Shown here one piece after another: positions 9,101-13,353 of a stretch of 13,382 nt of DNA. Within the stretch, counting starts at the first letter, position 1. Each line of letters begins with the position of its first letter. The notes beneath the pieces were generated by a model. The model searched no databases, was not told the origin of the DNA, and saw only the letters and a program-made list of their open reading frames with translations. A program made the translations under genes and the position numbers. The stretch is from Christensenella sp. UBA4626 (GTDB lineage: Bacteria; Bacillota; Clostridia; Christensenellales; UBA1242): the NCBI GenBank assembly GCA_002406115.1, contig DHNC01000040.1, forward strand, positions 1-13,382. Reading direction: 5' to 3'.

Positions 9101-10673
9101 TTATTTGGGTCAAACTGATAAATCTAATTCGTATTTCAACAACACAAAATATTATTATCGCATATTAAATGACATCAGTTTTGAGCAGGTTTATGACAAT
9201 CCAACAACCAGCAAATATCAATTTAACGGCAACATTCAAGGCAACAACATGGATGTTTCTGGCTTCAAAATCTTCTCAAGCGAAAATTTGGATTGTATCG
9301 GTCTGTTCGGGAGTCTGATTTCTCTCAACAACAAGAGCATGGAAAATGCAATCCGCAACTTGGATTTATTGCCAACAAAAGTCACCGCTTCAAGGACAAA
9401 ATCTGTTGGTGTTCTTGCCGGTTTGGCAGAAAACTTCAATTTGTACAACATTGATGTCGATGCTGCTGGCGTAACAATCGTAGGCGGAAATGCGGTTGGC
9501 GGCGTTGTGGGTCTCATTAGAGGCAAATTTGATATCGACGGCATAAGTTCAAACATCGGTGCATATTCAAGCCGTTCTCAACAGGACAACAATTACAGCA
9601 TCTATTTGTCAAAATATCAGGCAACTCGTTTCAGTTCGGACAATTTGTCATCAGTCTACTATGCGGGCAGTGCGTTTGGCATTTTAGACACCTACAGTTC
9701 TTCAACAGTCAACCACTTAAACGTTGCAGGCAACCTTACACTTCAAGGTGACACAGTTGGTGCTGCAATTGGTTTGATTGGCAAAAATGTAAAGGTTTCA
9801 AATGCAATTGTTGATGTCGTCGCAGGCAAAATATCTGGATATCAATATTCTGGCGGTTTTGCTGGCGAAAACCGAGGCACAATTTCACAGGCAACTGTAA
9901 GCATAAAAGGTGAAAATCTGTTTAAAAACAGCACCTTCGTGTCATCAGGCTTGGTTGGCTTTAACCTCGGCGGAACAATCGAAAATGTATCGGTTTATGC
10001 TGAGATTTCAAAAGTAAATCAATCAATCGTTGCTGGTATCGTGGGCAGAAACTTAAACGGAAGCGTAAAAAATTCAACCATTGACGGCTTGCTTGACGGC
10101 TATTTCGTCGGCGGCATCATCGGTGCGGATTATAATATAGACACATTCATGGCAAGGACTGCTGCTGGCGGTGGCGGGGCAATAAGGATAAGCAAATCCG
10201 ATTTAACTTCGCTTGCATCGTCGACTTCAACAATCGAAAATGTTGCATTGTCTTCAAATCTTGTAGACAGTCTGTTGCTAAATTTGAACAGTTTCTATTC
10301 AGTCAAGATTTTGGATAATGAATTGAAAATTGACTGCAAAAAGGTTTTGGGTCTTGCAATAGGGTTGACGGACAAAGAAAATGTATCATTTAAATTCGGC
10401 TATGACTCAACAAACAAGTGTATTGTTATAAATAACTCCAAATTCACAACGGCACTAAGCAACATCAAATACGGCGAGGACGATATAACAGTTGCTGGCG
10501 AGGATGATGCGCCTGATGATATATTTGCAATTTTATCCGGCTATCCATTGCCAGAAAAATTTGCAGACAATTTTGCAATCATGTTTATCGCTGGTGCAAA
10601 AGTGGAAAGTTTTGATTTCTGTTTGCTTTCAAACGGCTATATAAAATCAACAATGTTTGCAATAAAACGCTAA
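111..10673 (+). CDS. Giant modular surface lipoprotein with Ig-like modules and three GLUG-type blocks
   Basis: Predicted 3520-residue exported protein, roughly 390 kDa, lipid-anchored to the outer face of the membrane. A signal peptide (KK near the start, hydrophobic stretch about residues 7-20) ends in LFSAC, with Cys23 as the lipidation site; Phe at -3 is less usual. Residues about 24-1170 look like eight or so tandem beta-sandwich (Ig-like) modules, each ending in an alternating hydrophobic strand (for example near 127, 240, 386, 640, 707, 853, 1028). Then follow an entry module (from 1171), GLUG block 1 (1321-1570), a second Ig-like run (1701 to about 2535, with a Big_2-like module at 1778-1829), entry and block 2 (2541-2922), entry and block 3 (2981 to about 3340), and a C-terminal region to 3520. 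There is no LPXTG, SLH or HEXXH motif. The ATG follows AGGGGA by 4 nt. GLUG motifs (Pfam Glug) occur in secreted surface proteins; adhesion or scaffolding is inferred. The exact family is not recognised. Confidence 0.85.
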   Translation: MKKTVRIIGLIFTFFVCTLFSACKVNYKNLRISFYSGSGEQVESVRLLLDDDELASATMAIQFDGIKEENIDQVLVYDYPSGLVKIENGTVQGNKYFVNLQASSAGNGRLYVKHLASNKTASIDLKVDKKSSYVKAKVSEYVVSIPTEDERTFTLNINDLIEQDGTNQIAFTTDTTNNRVSGVTFTTAKFEEDMTEEYITGFEVSSSVLHNSSLKIYPVSFMQGDEEVKTYLDQEITITFAKPLTEETFVLDIDDDHKENGNIDWKNPIYLIAKDTTAVINQNDDGKVRWAYQMNNIALDLKYIAEENPYDLIGDTSEKYYSKYYDLKWEIPSRFENIIIATINEKNQLVIEAKDYADEIADIKIRLVPKIDGDLDIVERTVRVKCEIKPTEYEISVQGKIQANNGTKNVYDIDLYDYYRTSVYGASFTFRPLMEYSYADLKNIKIRLNPEILDVKTDKNPDGVHATITNGENLTTTAVASNKYLLRFYLDGKPLEFEVDDRDESMVVSKGILYQQDLKRIQIKYTEISTNNDDKSLTCYVENYYSGDKTYLKNVKPTTATLQFNHKEGITDITIYGGELTSTSGTKLDHIETITDENAEVKVSNVYLNRADTKNYAIYASKIFGDKNKIISSASINVKVIGGGKNPLKLQQNIDNSTLGQEIRYDYNASQGASNNAILMVTDSNTDVGYYTIQFVNNDEVIYTINCLVYEQLTEKDVNYVVPDNKYLIQNKQFDAESNDYVYKYGDYSSEYIVKADKNNSIELFVNIPEQFTSDYIAGVDFELSLNEQKISDYVESFVNNRKISLIFKKGSYLEAENGYITLNAKIKTQKFTNILTKDDNYDEVKISTTFFVYEEITKQDISLNVTNIKGYWNSSLSAYLKDLSMADLKVSLPSDKAYLWNYVQPQKQDLENYKIGIEYQKLASDAEFDVNTKYYNSYGVEQPVDAENFEQLKNSLYTLAPNYQVIWYATMFDGSNPEYVLNATEQSQRGIKLEFVGNSSSISCDVYAQIKQFDLPELTLKCHIEISVPVVTTNLYLTSETKQIQNGNQSVISLIAGQEYEVQVEQYSTEFENLPSYQRFVTNPGFEMVVVDSNGNIYDSVVSVSGNNRNILKVKSEFILTSNLKLIVFAKDALASKLSESASGYENPQNFLMENHKSAYISIDLVVSNGTSANPYPIYDEDDFWQINKDALAKTKYYRLMNNIYLNKIEAISGFSGGIDTLSTQTYQTIYGVKLTNDNLNLFTNFAGSMENINFDVTYEIKEYNVSPKNNASDKDINIGVFDVTKETANLTNVSSTSNGSITFEGKTHSDNSQLNNYIYIGGLVGTNSGTIKYLSHSVSNSATLYLSGDYGYFGGLVGWNKGTINGVEQSEDSKAGQNITYTTYYADQGITQVVNLTASGFSSGALGGLVGLNNGDIQNGYVSGQINQESQKLNNVGGVIGKNTQTQKSVGIGLSGTSLNSITFNETSTILLNLKSSVQITANDNIGGITGVDENGLYSNAKYQILASSTYGINANSYVGGIIGNASDSMLEYCSVYSYRWNYTSDDLKDKSADIIGKADTAGFIGFAKSTNTSISAGDNNQITAIKNSSINGYIDGSHAFIAKSENTNAIIDLYMLGYTTNVDFNLKGGSDGKSDTVNINYAYAYIINKTDENKEISIGEIVSGADGIIRSGWAKNDKINASKPYILAKGQQIKPLFDVAPTSVSLQLKDEMEAIYGVKDSNGELVSGIININLFDYNLDPNSESYTKDYQAQTDKNTHKLDELFNITAEPADFLTEVRLSVTSSDSSVVLVSNSSLIVRSAGQAVITFKSVLNSAVEAHITINVANPIGDNVSLYLARDNTTIRGQESEPTNKYIVKLTKNEAVLLNYLSSSTEIWNQGTSNQTIMNLATNKQTYLLVQVSYTGTLEKDKTINDYLQISGQQLESDGSIELNYNTPFSIKAVEKIEDVTFNFTVTPYMIVYFGNAKYKITSNKTIYFDVQTVSGVSNISLSTEKVILYPNDTTIITAYLTTDKAILTNENAYELIDNIQFNESTITDISTYISIIKIGDWANDKQTIKYQLTMPGENDYNLHENNTMIINFAASGDLGTGVRNSVQLSLLKQRIDELVVRNYIYECNNDGEFDYTKYTQKNTLRPVGEGLITIDISPINGYYDYLEISDITGGEEIVFVQTDAPHGKRVLENVQASSDNLGIRLKNPSTVNKDDDKTIYIATMIDANYTSRKHTVQVRAYVEGELIKSTNMEIDVKMLPEANIYLVKSDGTIVRNWNGNQYIAANTTIRFKVETKNSDDVEPTVEAVIGNAKQTVTNEGNGIYSVKLTDTAGSTLTIKATTYLTLNNGDIEEATTTVDYLIENYVINDMSVTHSTTTTVDGEKQTKIYGNLGTNVGIEFYFNNTDLDYKDNLDSYTKDTYKDGTKGYPISNLLATINGENALNYLSFDISRVKLDDGETITTNDTKTEVYIEKDEKSTTVATLSASSSGINVMMNKDLDIDLKLTLGLKLDNEHNFVLAADNETPVLTKTFTYQLDFIEESSFLEPIAVRTQEDFENMSSGGDYILANDIELVAYNPINVKLNTFDGNGHKISIKSFGTFSDANISAGLFKQIEEGMVVSNLTIEYSLGDASKEYFYNLCNDTENVSYTDANFGGVTATNSGVITNCHVVGKIALCATGVEQVVSNDEIDFNIAGLVAENTSTGRITHSSSQLDVSAKANIAGVVYTNSGKIASTYFDARENKGKIYAYNNNVVVPYSINVAGFVFSNEAGGEISMSYVESGTHTRNGSKIGNISAKDYSSGFVFENRGSVYDCYADIELIGESSHNHISGFVYDNSGSVSNCYSYINKGNKTNLLSMFALENSTGISNCYEVKQDTVGYDNNVDGLTTVSVLNRTLKTSYPTFMFGDNANAVWQILNSSLPKISSTQDKVEFTGSTFDSDAEKNAEYPSRIHGLKDLELVRTEIKDDNGVVINVEYKYKLIANDYGEKQNPILIYDLTTWNYYLGQTDKSNSYFNNTKYYYRILNDISFEQVYDNPTTSKYQFNGNIQGNNMDVSGFKIFSSENLDCIGLFGSLISLNNKSMENAIRNLDLLPTKVTASRTKSVGVLAGLAENFNLYNIDVDAAGVTIVGGNAVGGVVGLIRGKFDIDGISSNIGAYSSRSQQDNNYSIYLSKYQATRFSSDNLSSVYYAGSAFGILDTYSSSTVNHLNVAGNLTLQGDTVGAAIGLIGKNVKVSNAIVDVVAGKISGYQYSGGFAGENRGTISQATVSIKGENLFKNSTFVSSGLVGFNLGGTIENVSVYAEISKVNQSIVAGIVGRNLNGSVKNSTIDGLLDGYFVGGIIGADYNIDTFMARTAAGGGGAIRISKSDLTSLASSTSTIENVALSSNLVDSLLLNLNSFYSVKILDNELKIDCKKVLGLAIGLTDKENVSFKFGYDSTNKCIVINNSKFTTALSNIKYGEDDITVAGEDDAPDDIFAILSGYPLPEKFADNFAIMFIAGAKVESFDFCLLSNGYIKSTMFAIKR
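4071..4820 (+). repeat. GLUG block 1 (protein-level repeat inside the giant gene)
   Basis: Residues 1321-1570 carry seven copies of a degenerate GGL/I-V/I-G-x-N motif, beginning near residues 1323 (GGLVGTNSG), 1356 (GGLVGWNKG), 1409 (GGLVGLNNG), 1439 (GGVIGKN), 1489 (GGITG), 1522 (GGIIGN) and 1565 (GFIGF). Spacing is 30-53 residues. The first three are textbook GLUG motifs, expected to form coils of a right-handed beta-helix. The block closes with ASKPYILAKG at about residue 1684, resembling the end segment common in GLUG proteins. The DNA itself is not a clean tandem repeat, so the copies are old. Confidence 0.75.
8046..8615 (+). repeat. GLUG-like block 2 (variant motif, protein-level repeat)
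   Basis: Residues 2646-2835 contain six variant copies with the form small-Gly-hydrophobic-Val-x-x-Asn-x-Gly: FGGVTATNSG (2647), AGLVAENTSTG (2688), AGVVYTNSG (2716), AGFVFSNEAGG (2756), SGFVFENRG (2795) and SGFVYDNSG (2824). The intervals are 28-40 residues, more regular than in block 1. Several copies are followed by a short strand with NCY or DCY (NCHV, DCYAD, NCYSY, NCYEV). The block ends near VWQILNSSLPKI (about 2907-2918). The last Gly of the classical GGLVG motif is replaced by Ala, Tyr or Phe, so profile searches may miss it. Confidence 0.6.
9402..10130 (+). repeat. GLUG block 3 (protein-level repeat)
   Basis: Residues 3098-3340 carry copies near 3100 (GVLAGLAEN), 3130 (GGVVGLIRG), 3248 (GGFAGENRG), 3280 (GLVGFNLGG), 3309 (GIVGRNLNG) and 3334 (GGIIGAD). 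The last four are spaced 26-31 residues, a regular beta-helix-like period. A gap of about 118 residues separates the second and third copies and contains a Ser/Tyr/Asn-rich stretch that may be a loop insertion. It is preceded by its own entry module at 2981 to about 3060. Confidence 0.7.
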
Positions 10674-10711
10674 CAAAATGCTGCAACAAAGTTTTAACAA
10701 AATTTTAAAGA

Positions 10712-10739
10712 TTGACATTTTTGCTTAAAGTGATATAAT
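10712..10739 (+). promoter_or_regulatory. Extended -10 promoter of queH
   Basis: TTGACA at 10712-10717, a 16-nt spacer and TATAAT at 10734-10739 match consensus, and TG at 10731-10732 makes an extended -10 (TGATATAAT). The expected transcription start, about seven bases after the -10 box, falls at or next to 10746, which is the GTG start codon of queH. The promoter lies within the 72-nt gap after the giant gene, so queH does not depend on read-through. Confidence 0.8.
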
Positions 10740-10745
10740 AATCAT

Positions 10746-11339
10746 GTGAAAATTGATTATAACAAACTAATGCATGAAGAAATAAGTAGTTTTGGCGAGA
10801 TAAAGCCAAAACTACTTTTGCATTGTTGTTGTGCACCTTGTTCAAGCGCTGTGATTGAAAAATTGAAGGAATATTTTGACATAACATTTTTCTTTTACAA
10901 TCCAAATATCTATCCAAGCCAAGAGTTTGAACATCGCAAGCAAGAGTTTAAAAAACTTGGCGTAAATGTGGTTGATGTTGGTTACGACCACCAAACTTTT
11001 GTGGATATGGTTAAGGGGTTTGAAACCGAGCCGGAAGGTGGAAATAGATGCAAAATTTGCATTGCAGAGCGTATGGACAAAAGTTTTAAGTTTGCGGTGG
11101 AAAACAATTTTGATATTGTCACAACCACACTTTCAATCAGTCCACATAAAGATGCGGAATTTATCAATCGCATTGGGGAATTTAACCAGCAAAAATACGG
11201 CATAAAATATTTGCACGCCGATTTTAAAAAGGAAAATGGATATCTCAGATCTACCCAGATTTGCAAAGAAAAGGGCATTTATAGGCAGGATTATTGCGGA
11301 TGTGAATTTTCGATGCATCCAAACGATAAAAATACATAA
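10746..11339 (+). CDS. queH: Epoxyqueuosine reductase QueH
   Basis: Cytoplasmic iron-sulfur enzyme of 197 residues that reduces epoxyqueuosine to queuosine at the wobble base of tRNAs with GUN anticodons. It is the cobalamin-independent alternative to QueG. The family's cysteine motifs are present: LLLHCCCAPCSS (Cys27, 28, 29 and 32), GGNRCKIC (Cys102, Cys105) and YRQDYCGC (Cys184, Cys186). These ligate the cluster and metal centre and form the redox pair in the family. The length is typical. The GTG at 10746 is preferred over the ATG at 10770 because the first residues (KIDYNKLMHEE) look like the usual QueH N-terminus; neither start has a Shine-Dalgarno site. The gene has its own promoter and an intrinsic terminator starting 2 nt after the stop, so it looks monocistronic. 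No other queuosine gene is in the window. Confidence 0.93.
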   Translation: MKIDYNKLMHEEISSFGEIKPKLLLHCCCAPCSSAVIEKLKEYFDITFFFYNPNIYPSQEFEHRKQEFKKLGVNVVDVGYDHQTFVDMVKGFETEPEGGNRCKICIAERMDKSFKFAVENNFDIVTTTLSISPHKDAEFINRIGEFNQQKYGIKYLHADFKKENGYLRSTQICKEKGIYRQDYCGCEFSMHPNDKNT

Positions 11340-11341
11340 AG

Positions 11342-11367
11342 CACCAATCAAAGTTGGTGTTTTTTTT
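11342..11367 (+). terminator. Intrinsic terminator of queH
   Basis: CACCAA (11342-11347) pairs with TTGGTG (11354-11359) around the loop TCAAAG and is followed at once by eight T residues (11360-11367). The A-rich bases before the stem can extend pairing into the T tract. It starts 2 nt past the queH stop codon, the textbook position for a Rho-independent terminator. Confidence 0.88.
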
Positions 11368-11565
11368 GTATGTATAAAACAGCCAGATAGCCTTTTGGCT
11401 CGGTCAAGGTTTGCTGATAAACAAAAAATCTCGTATCCCCTCACAATGGAACATAGAAAATAAGGAAATATTAGCAACATAGTGAACATAAAAAAGAGGG
11501 AGAAGAATAAAGCAGACAAAAAGCAAATTAGTTGCAGGATTAAACATTTAATCATATATCATGGT
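11368..11565. other. Intergenic region with no recognised gene
   Basis: This 198-nt gap lies between the queH terminator and the alr ATG. It is less AT-rich in its first half (about 11380-11445) than usual for spacers here. A small hairpin AGCC-TTTT-GGCT is at 11389-11400. One plus-strand frame is open for 34 codons (11378-11479) without a good start. A purine run resembling a ribosome binding site (GAGGGAGAAG, 11496-11505) has no start codon at a usable distance. I recognise no tRNA, riboswitch or known small RNA. A gene remnant, a dispersed repeat or a small RNA are all possible. Confidence 0.4.
11532..11560 (+). promoter_or_regulatory. Possible promoter of alr
   Basis: TTGCAG (11532-11537), a 17-nt spacer and TATATC (11555-11560) form a weaker sigma-A-like pair. 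The expected transcription start falls at about 11566-11568, on the proposed ATG of alr, the same leaderless geometry as queH. The boxes have mismatches at important positions and the region is AT-rich, so this is tentative. Confidence 0.35.
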
Positions 11566-12582
11566 ATGTTCAACAATTTTTATATCTCCAAATCCAATTT
11601 GGCAAACAATATAAAACAAATAAGGCAAAAAAAGCCAAACGCAAAGGTATGTGCCATGGTCAAGGCAAATGCTTATGGTGTTGGCGTGTCTGCCGTTGTA
11701 AAAATCCTAAATAAATATGTGGATTTTTTTGGTGTTTCAAATTTTGACGAGGCAAAAAATATAAAAGACATTGCAAAACATAAAATTTTAATCACTGGTG
11801 CCTTTGATTCCAAACATTTTGAGCCGTCATTTAGTTACACTTGCAATAGTTTGGAAGATATAAAGACTTTTAAAAAATTAAACACAACCGTGTTTGTCCA
11901 CATAAAAATAAACACTGGTATGAACCGCTACGGCATTTCAAACATGGCAGAATTTGAAAAATGCTTAAAAATCATCAAGCAAAGCAAGATTGTTTTGGAA
12001 GGTGTGTACACTCATTTTGCAACGACCGACCAAAATGTTGAAACTCAAACAAAAAAATTCAATCAGTTTGTTGAAGTTCTAAAAAAATACGACCTTCATC
12101 CAATCATCCATGCGGACAATAGCCATGTTTTAGATAAATTTGCACACAATTTTGACATGATAAGGATAGGTTTTGACCTTTACAACAACAGCAATCCGCC
12201 ATACAAACCAGTGGTGCTAATCCAATCGCAAATCACGCAAGTCAACAAGATAAAAGCAAACGAAATGGTGGGGTACGACAAGCGATTTATATCCAAAAAA
12301 CCAATGACAGTGGCAATTGTGCCGGTCGGTTATGCGGACGGTTTTGATATGAAATATTTGGGGCTAAACTTAAATATCGGCGGGGCAAAATGCCAAGTTT
12401 TGAACATCTGCATGGACTGTTTTATGCTGGATATATCAAAAACCAAACTAAAAAAGGGCGACAAGGTCAATATTCTTGACTCTGCCAACCCTTTGAGCCT
12501 TTATGCAAATTACTCAGGCACAAGCGAGTATGAAGTTATGTGCAAATTTGGCAACGTCCGTGCAAACAAATTTGTAAAATGA
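11566..12582 (+). CDS. alr: Alanine racemase (short form)
   Basis: PLP-dependent cytoplasmic enzyme that interconverts L- and D-alanine and feeds D-Ala into peptidoglycan synthesis. From the ATG at 11566 it has 338 residues, shorter than the usual 360-390. The N-terminal TIM barrel holds the PLP lysine Lys33 in AMVKANAYGVG, plus TGMNRYGI; the C-terminal domain has the catalytic tyrosine Tyr237 in VGYDKRF, then VPVGYADGF, CMDCFMLDI and a closing GTSEYEVMCKFGNVRANKF, all family signatures. A longer reading from GTG at 11482 would add 28 mostly Lys-rich residues; I reject it because family proteins begin close to FYISKSNLANNIKQIR. No Shine-Dalgarno sequence precedes the ATG. It runs head-on into the metallopeptidase gene with stop codons touching. 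Amino-acid racemases of other specificity share this fold, but alanine is most likely. Confidence 0.88.
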   Translation: MFNNFYISKSNLANNIKQIRQKKPNAKVCAMVKANAYGVGVSAVVKILNKYVDFFGVSNFDEAKNIKDIAKHKILITGAFDSKHFEPSFSYTCNSLEDIKTFKKLNTTVFVHIKINTGMNRYGISNMAEFEKCLKIIKQSKIVLEGVYTHFATTDQNVETQTKKFNQFVEVLKKYDLHPIIHADNSHVLDKFAHNFDMIRIGFDLYNNSNPPYKPVVLIQSQITQVNKIKANEMVGYDKRFISKKPMTVAIVPVGYADGFDMKYLGLNLNIGGAKCQVLNICMDCFMLDISKTKLKKGDKVNILDSANPLSLYANYSGTSEYEVMCKFGNVRANKFVK

Positions 12583-13305
12583 TTAGTTTTTGTTGCCTCT
12601 AACTGACACAACCAAAAGCACCAGCCTCAACAAAGACAAAATTGATGTGACGAGTGCCGCAACATATGTCCAAGCGGCAGCATTCAAAACTTTTTTAACC
12701 CCAGCCGCCTCTTCAACGTCCATTTCACCAGTGGAAACAAGCATATTGTATGCCCGTTTGCTTGCGTTTAATTCAATAGGCAAGGTTATAAGGCAAAATA
12801 TTATGTTGAGGGAATATAAAATTATGCCAGCCAAAATCAGCCATTTTGCACCAGTTACATAAAATCCAACTTCCAAAATCAGACCGATAAATATTAACGG
12901 CCAAACCAAATAGCCAGACAAATTGATTACAGGCACAAGAAAGTTACGCAGTTTTATTGGGGCATAATTGCCTTTGTGTTGAAACACGTGACCGATTTCA
13001 TGAGCAGTAACCCCGATTGCAGCCACTGTGCTTTTATCGTAAACCGACTCCGACAGCGAAATTGTGTCGTTTGTTGGATTGTAATTGTCCGTCAAATTGC
13101 CTTTAATCACACCAATTTTTGTGTCAATGCAGCCGCCGCCGTCAAGCATGTATCTTGCAACAACATTTGCGGGTTTGCCATGTTTTGTTTCAACTTTGTT
13201 ATATTCGTTAAACGTGGTTTGAACTTTGATTTGCGCCCACATCCCCAAAATCAATCCTGGCACCAGCACAAATCCAAGCAAATAATACAATAAATATATA
13301 TCCAT
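12583..13305 (-). CDS. yugP: YugP-family membrane zinc metallopeptidase
   Basis: Integral membrane protein of 240 residues of the neutral zinc metallopeptidase family typified by Bacillus subtilis YugP (Pfam Zn_peptidase_2); physiological substrate not established. The zinc site HEIGH is at residues 102-106, inside TAHEIGHVFQH. A probable third ligand is Glu178 in LPIELNASKRA, a conserved family segment. Hydrophobic segments lie at about 4-25, 123-145, 148-175 and 207-236, with the catalytic loop between the first and second. Length fits the family. The ATG at 13305 is preceded by AAAGAGGA (13317-13310), a good Shine-Dalgarno site 4 nt away. It is convergent with alr, and no terminator was found between them. 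The gene appears monocistronic as far as the window shows. Confidence 0.9.
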   Translation of the reverse strand: MDIYLLYYLLGFVLVPGLILGMWAQIKVQTTFNEYNKVETKHGKPANVVARYMLDGGGCIDTKIGVIKGNLTDNYNPTNDTISLSESVYDKSTVAAIGVTAHEIGHVFQHKGNYAPIKLRNFLVPVINLSGYLVWPLIFIGLILEVGFYVTGAKWLILAGIILYSLNIIFCLITLPIELNASKRAYNMLVSTGEMDVEEAAGVKKVLNAAAWTYVAALVTSILSLLRLVLLVVSVRGNKN

Positions 13306-13322
13306 AAATTCCTCTTTGCTTG

Positions 13323-13351
13323 ATTATACACGATTGACAAAATTTTTTCAA
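13323..13351 (-). promoter_or_regulatory. Promoter of the yugP-family gene
   Basis: Read on the minus strand, TTGAAA (13351-13346) and TATAAT (13328-13323) are separated by 17 nt, close to the sigma-A consensus. Transcription would start near 13316, leaving a leader of only about 11 nt, mostly the Shine-Dalgarno site. The -35 box overlaps the dyad at 13332-13353. Confidence 0.7.
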
Positions 13352-13353
13352 TC
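13332..13353. promoter_or_regulatory. Candidate operator dyad over the yugP promoter
   Basis: A 22-bp near-perfect palindrome with outer arms GATTGA (13332-13337) and TCAATC (13348-13353) and an inner AAAATTTT core. Only one pair of the eleven is mismatched (13338 with 13347). It covers the -35 box and most of the spacer, where a dimeric repressor would block RNA polymerase. No cognate regulator is in the window. Because it is AT-rich and includes back-to-back -35-like sequences, chance symmetry is possible. Confidence 0.4.

Noticed and set aside
506..9556. Reverse-strand and alternate-frame open stretches inside the giant gene
   Set aside because: They lack ribosome binding sites and recognisable domains and lie opposite a frame with clear coding signals over its whole length.
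10688..10706. Inverted repeat AAAGTTTT / AAAATTTT with a 3-nt loop just after the giant gene, as a possible terminator
   Set aside because: The stem is A/U with one G-U pair, has no G/C pairs and no T tract after it. It is probably chance pairing in AT-rich DNA, so read-through from the giant gene toward queH cannot be excluded.
11425..11440. Short resemblance of ATCTCGTAT (11429-11437) to a common sequencing adapter
   Set aside because: Only nine bases match exactly and the sequence diverges afterwards. Chance is the simplest explanation, and both sides read as continuous natural sequence.
11482..11565. N-terminal extension of alr from GTG at 11482
   Set aside because: The added 28 residues are Lys-rich and unlike any alanine racemase N-terminus, the nearest purine-rich site is about 15 nt away, and the family fold begins right after the ATG at 11566.
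12586..12617. Weak hairpin (TTTTGTTG with CAACCAAAA, one bulge) at the end of the yugP-family gene as a bidirectional terminator
   Set aside because: The stem is mostly A-T, bulged, has a long loop and lies inside the coding region; the T tract on either side is too short to be convincing.
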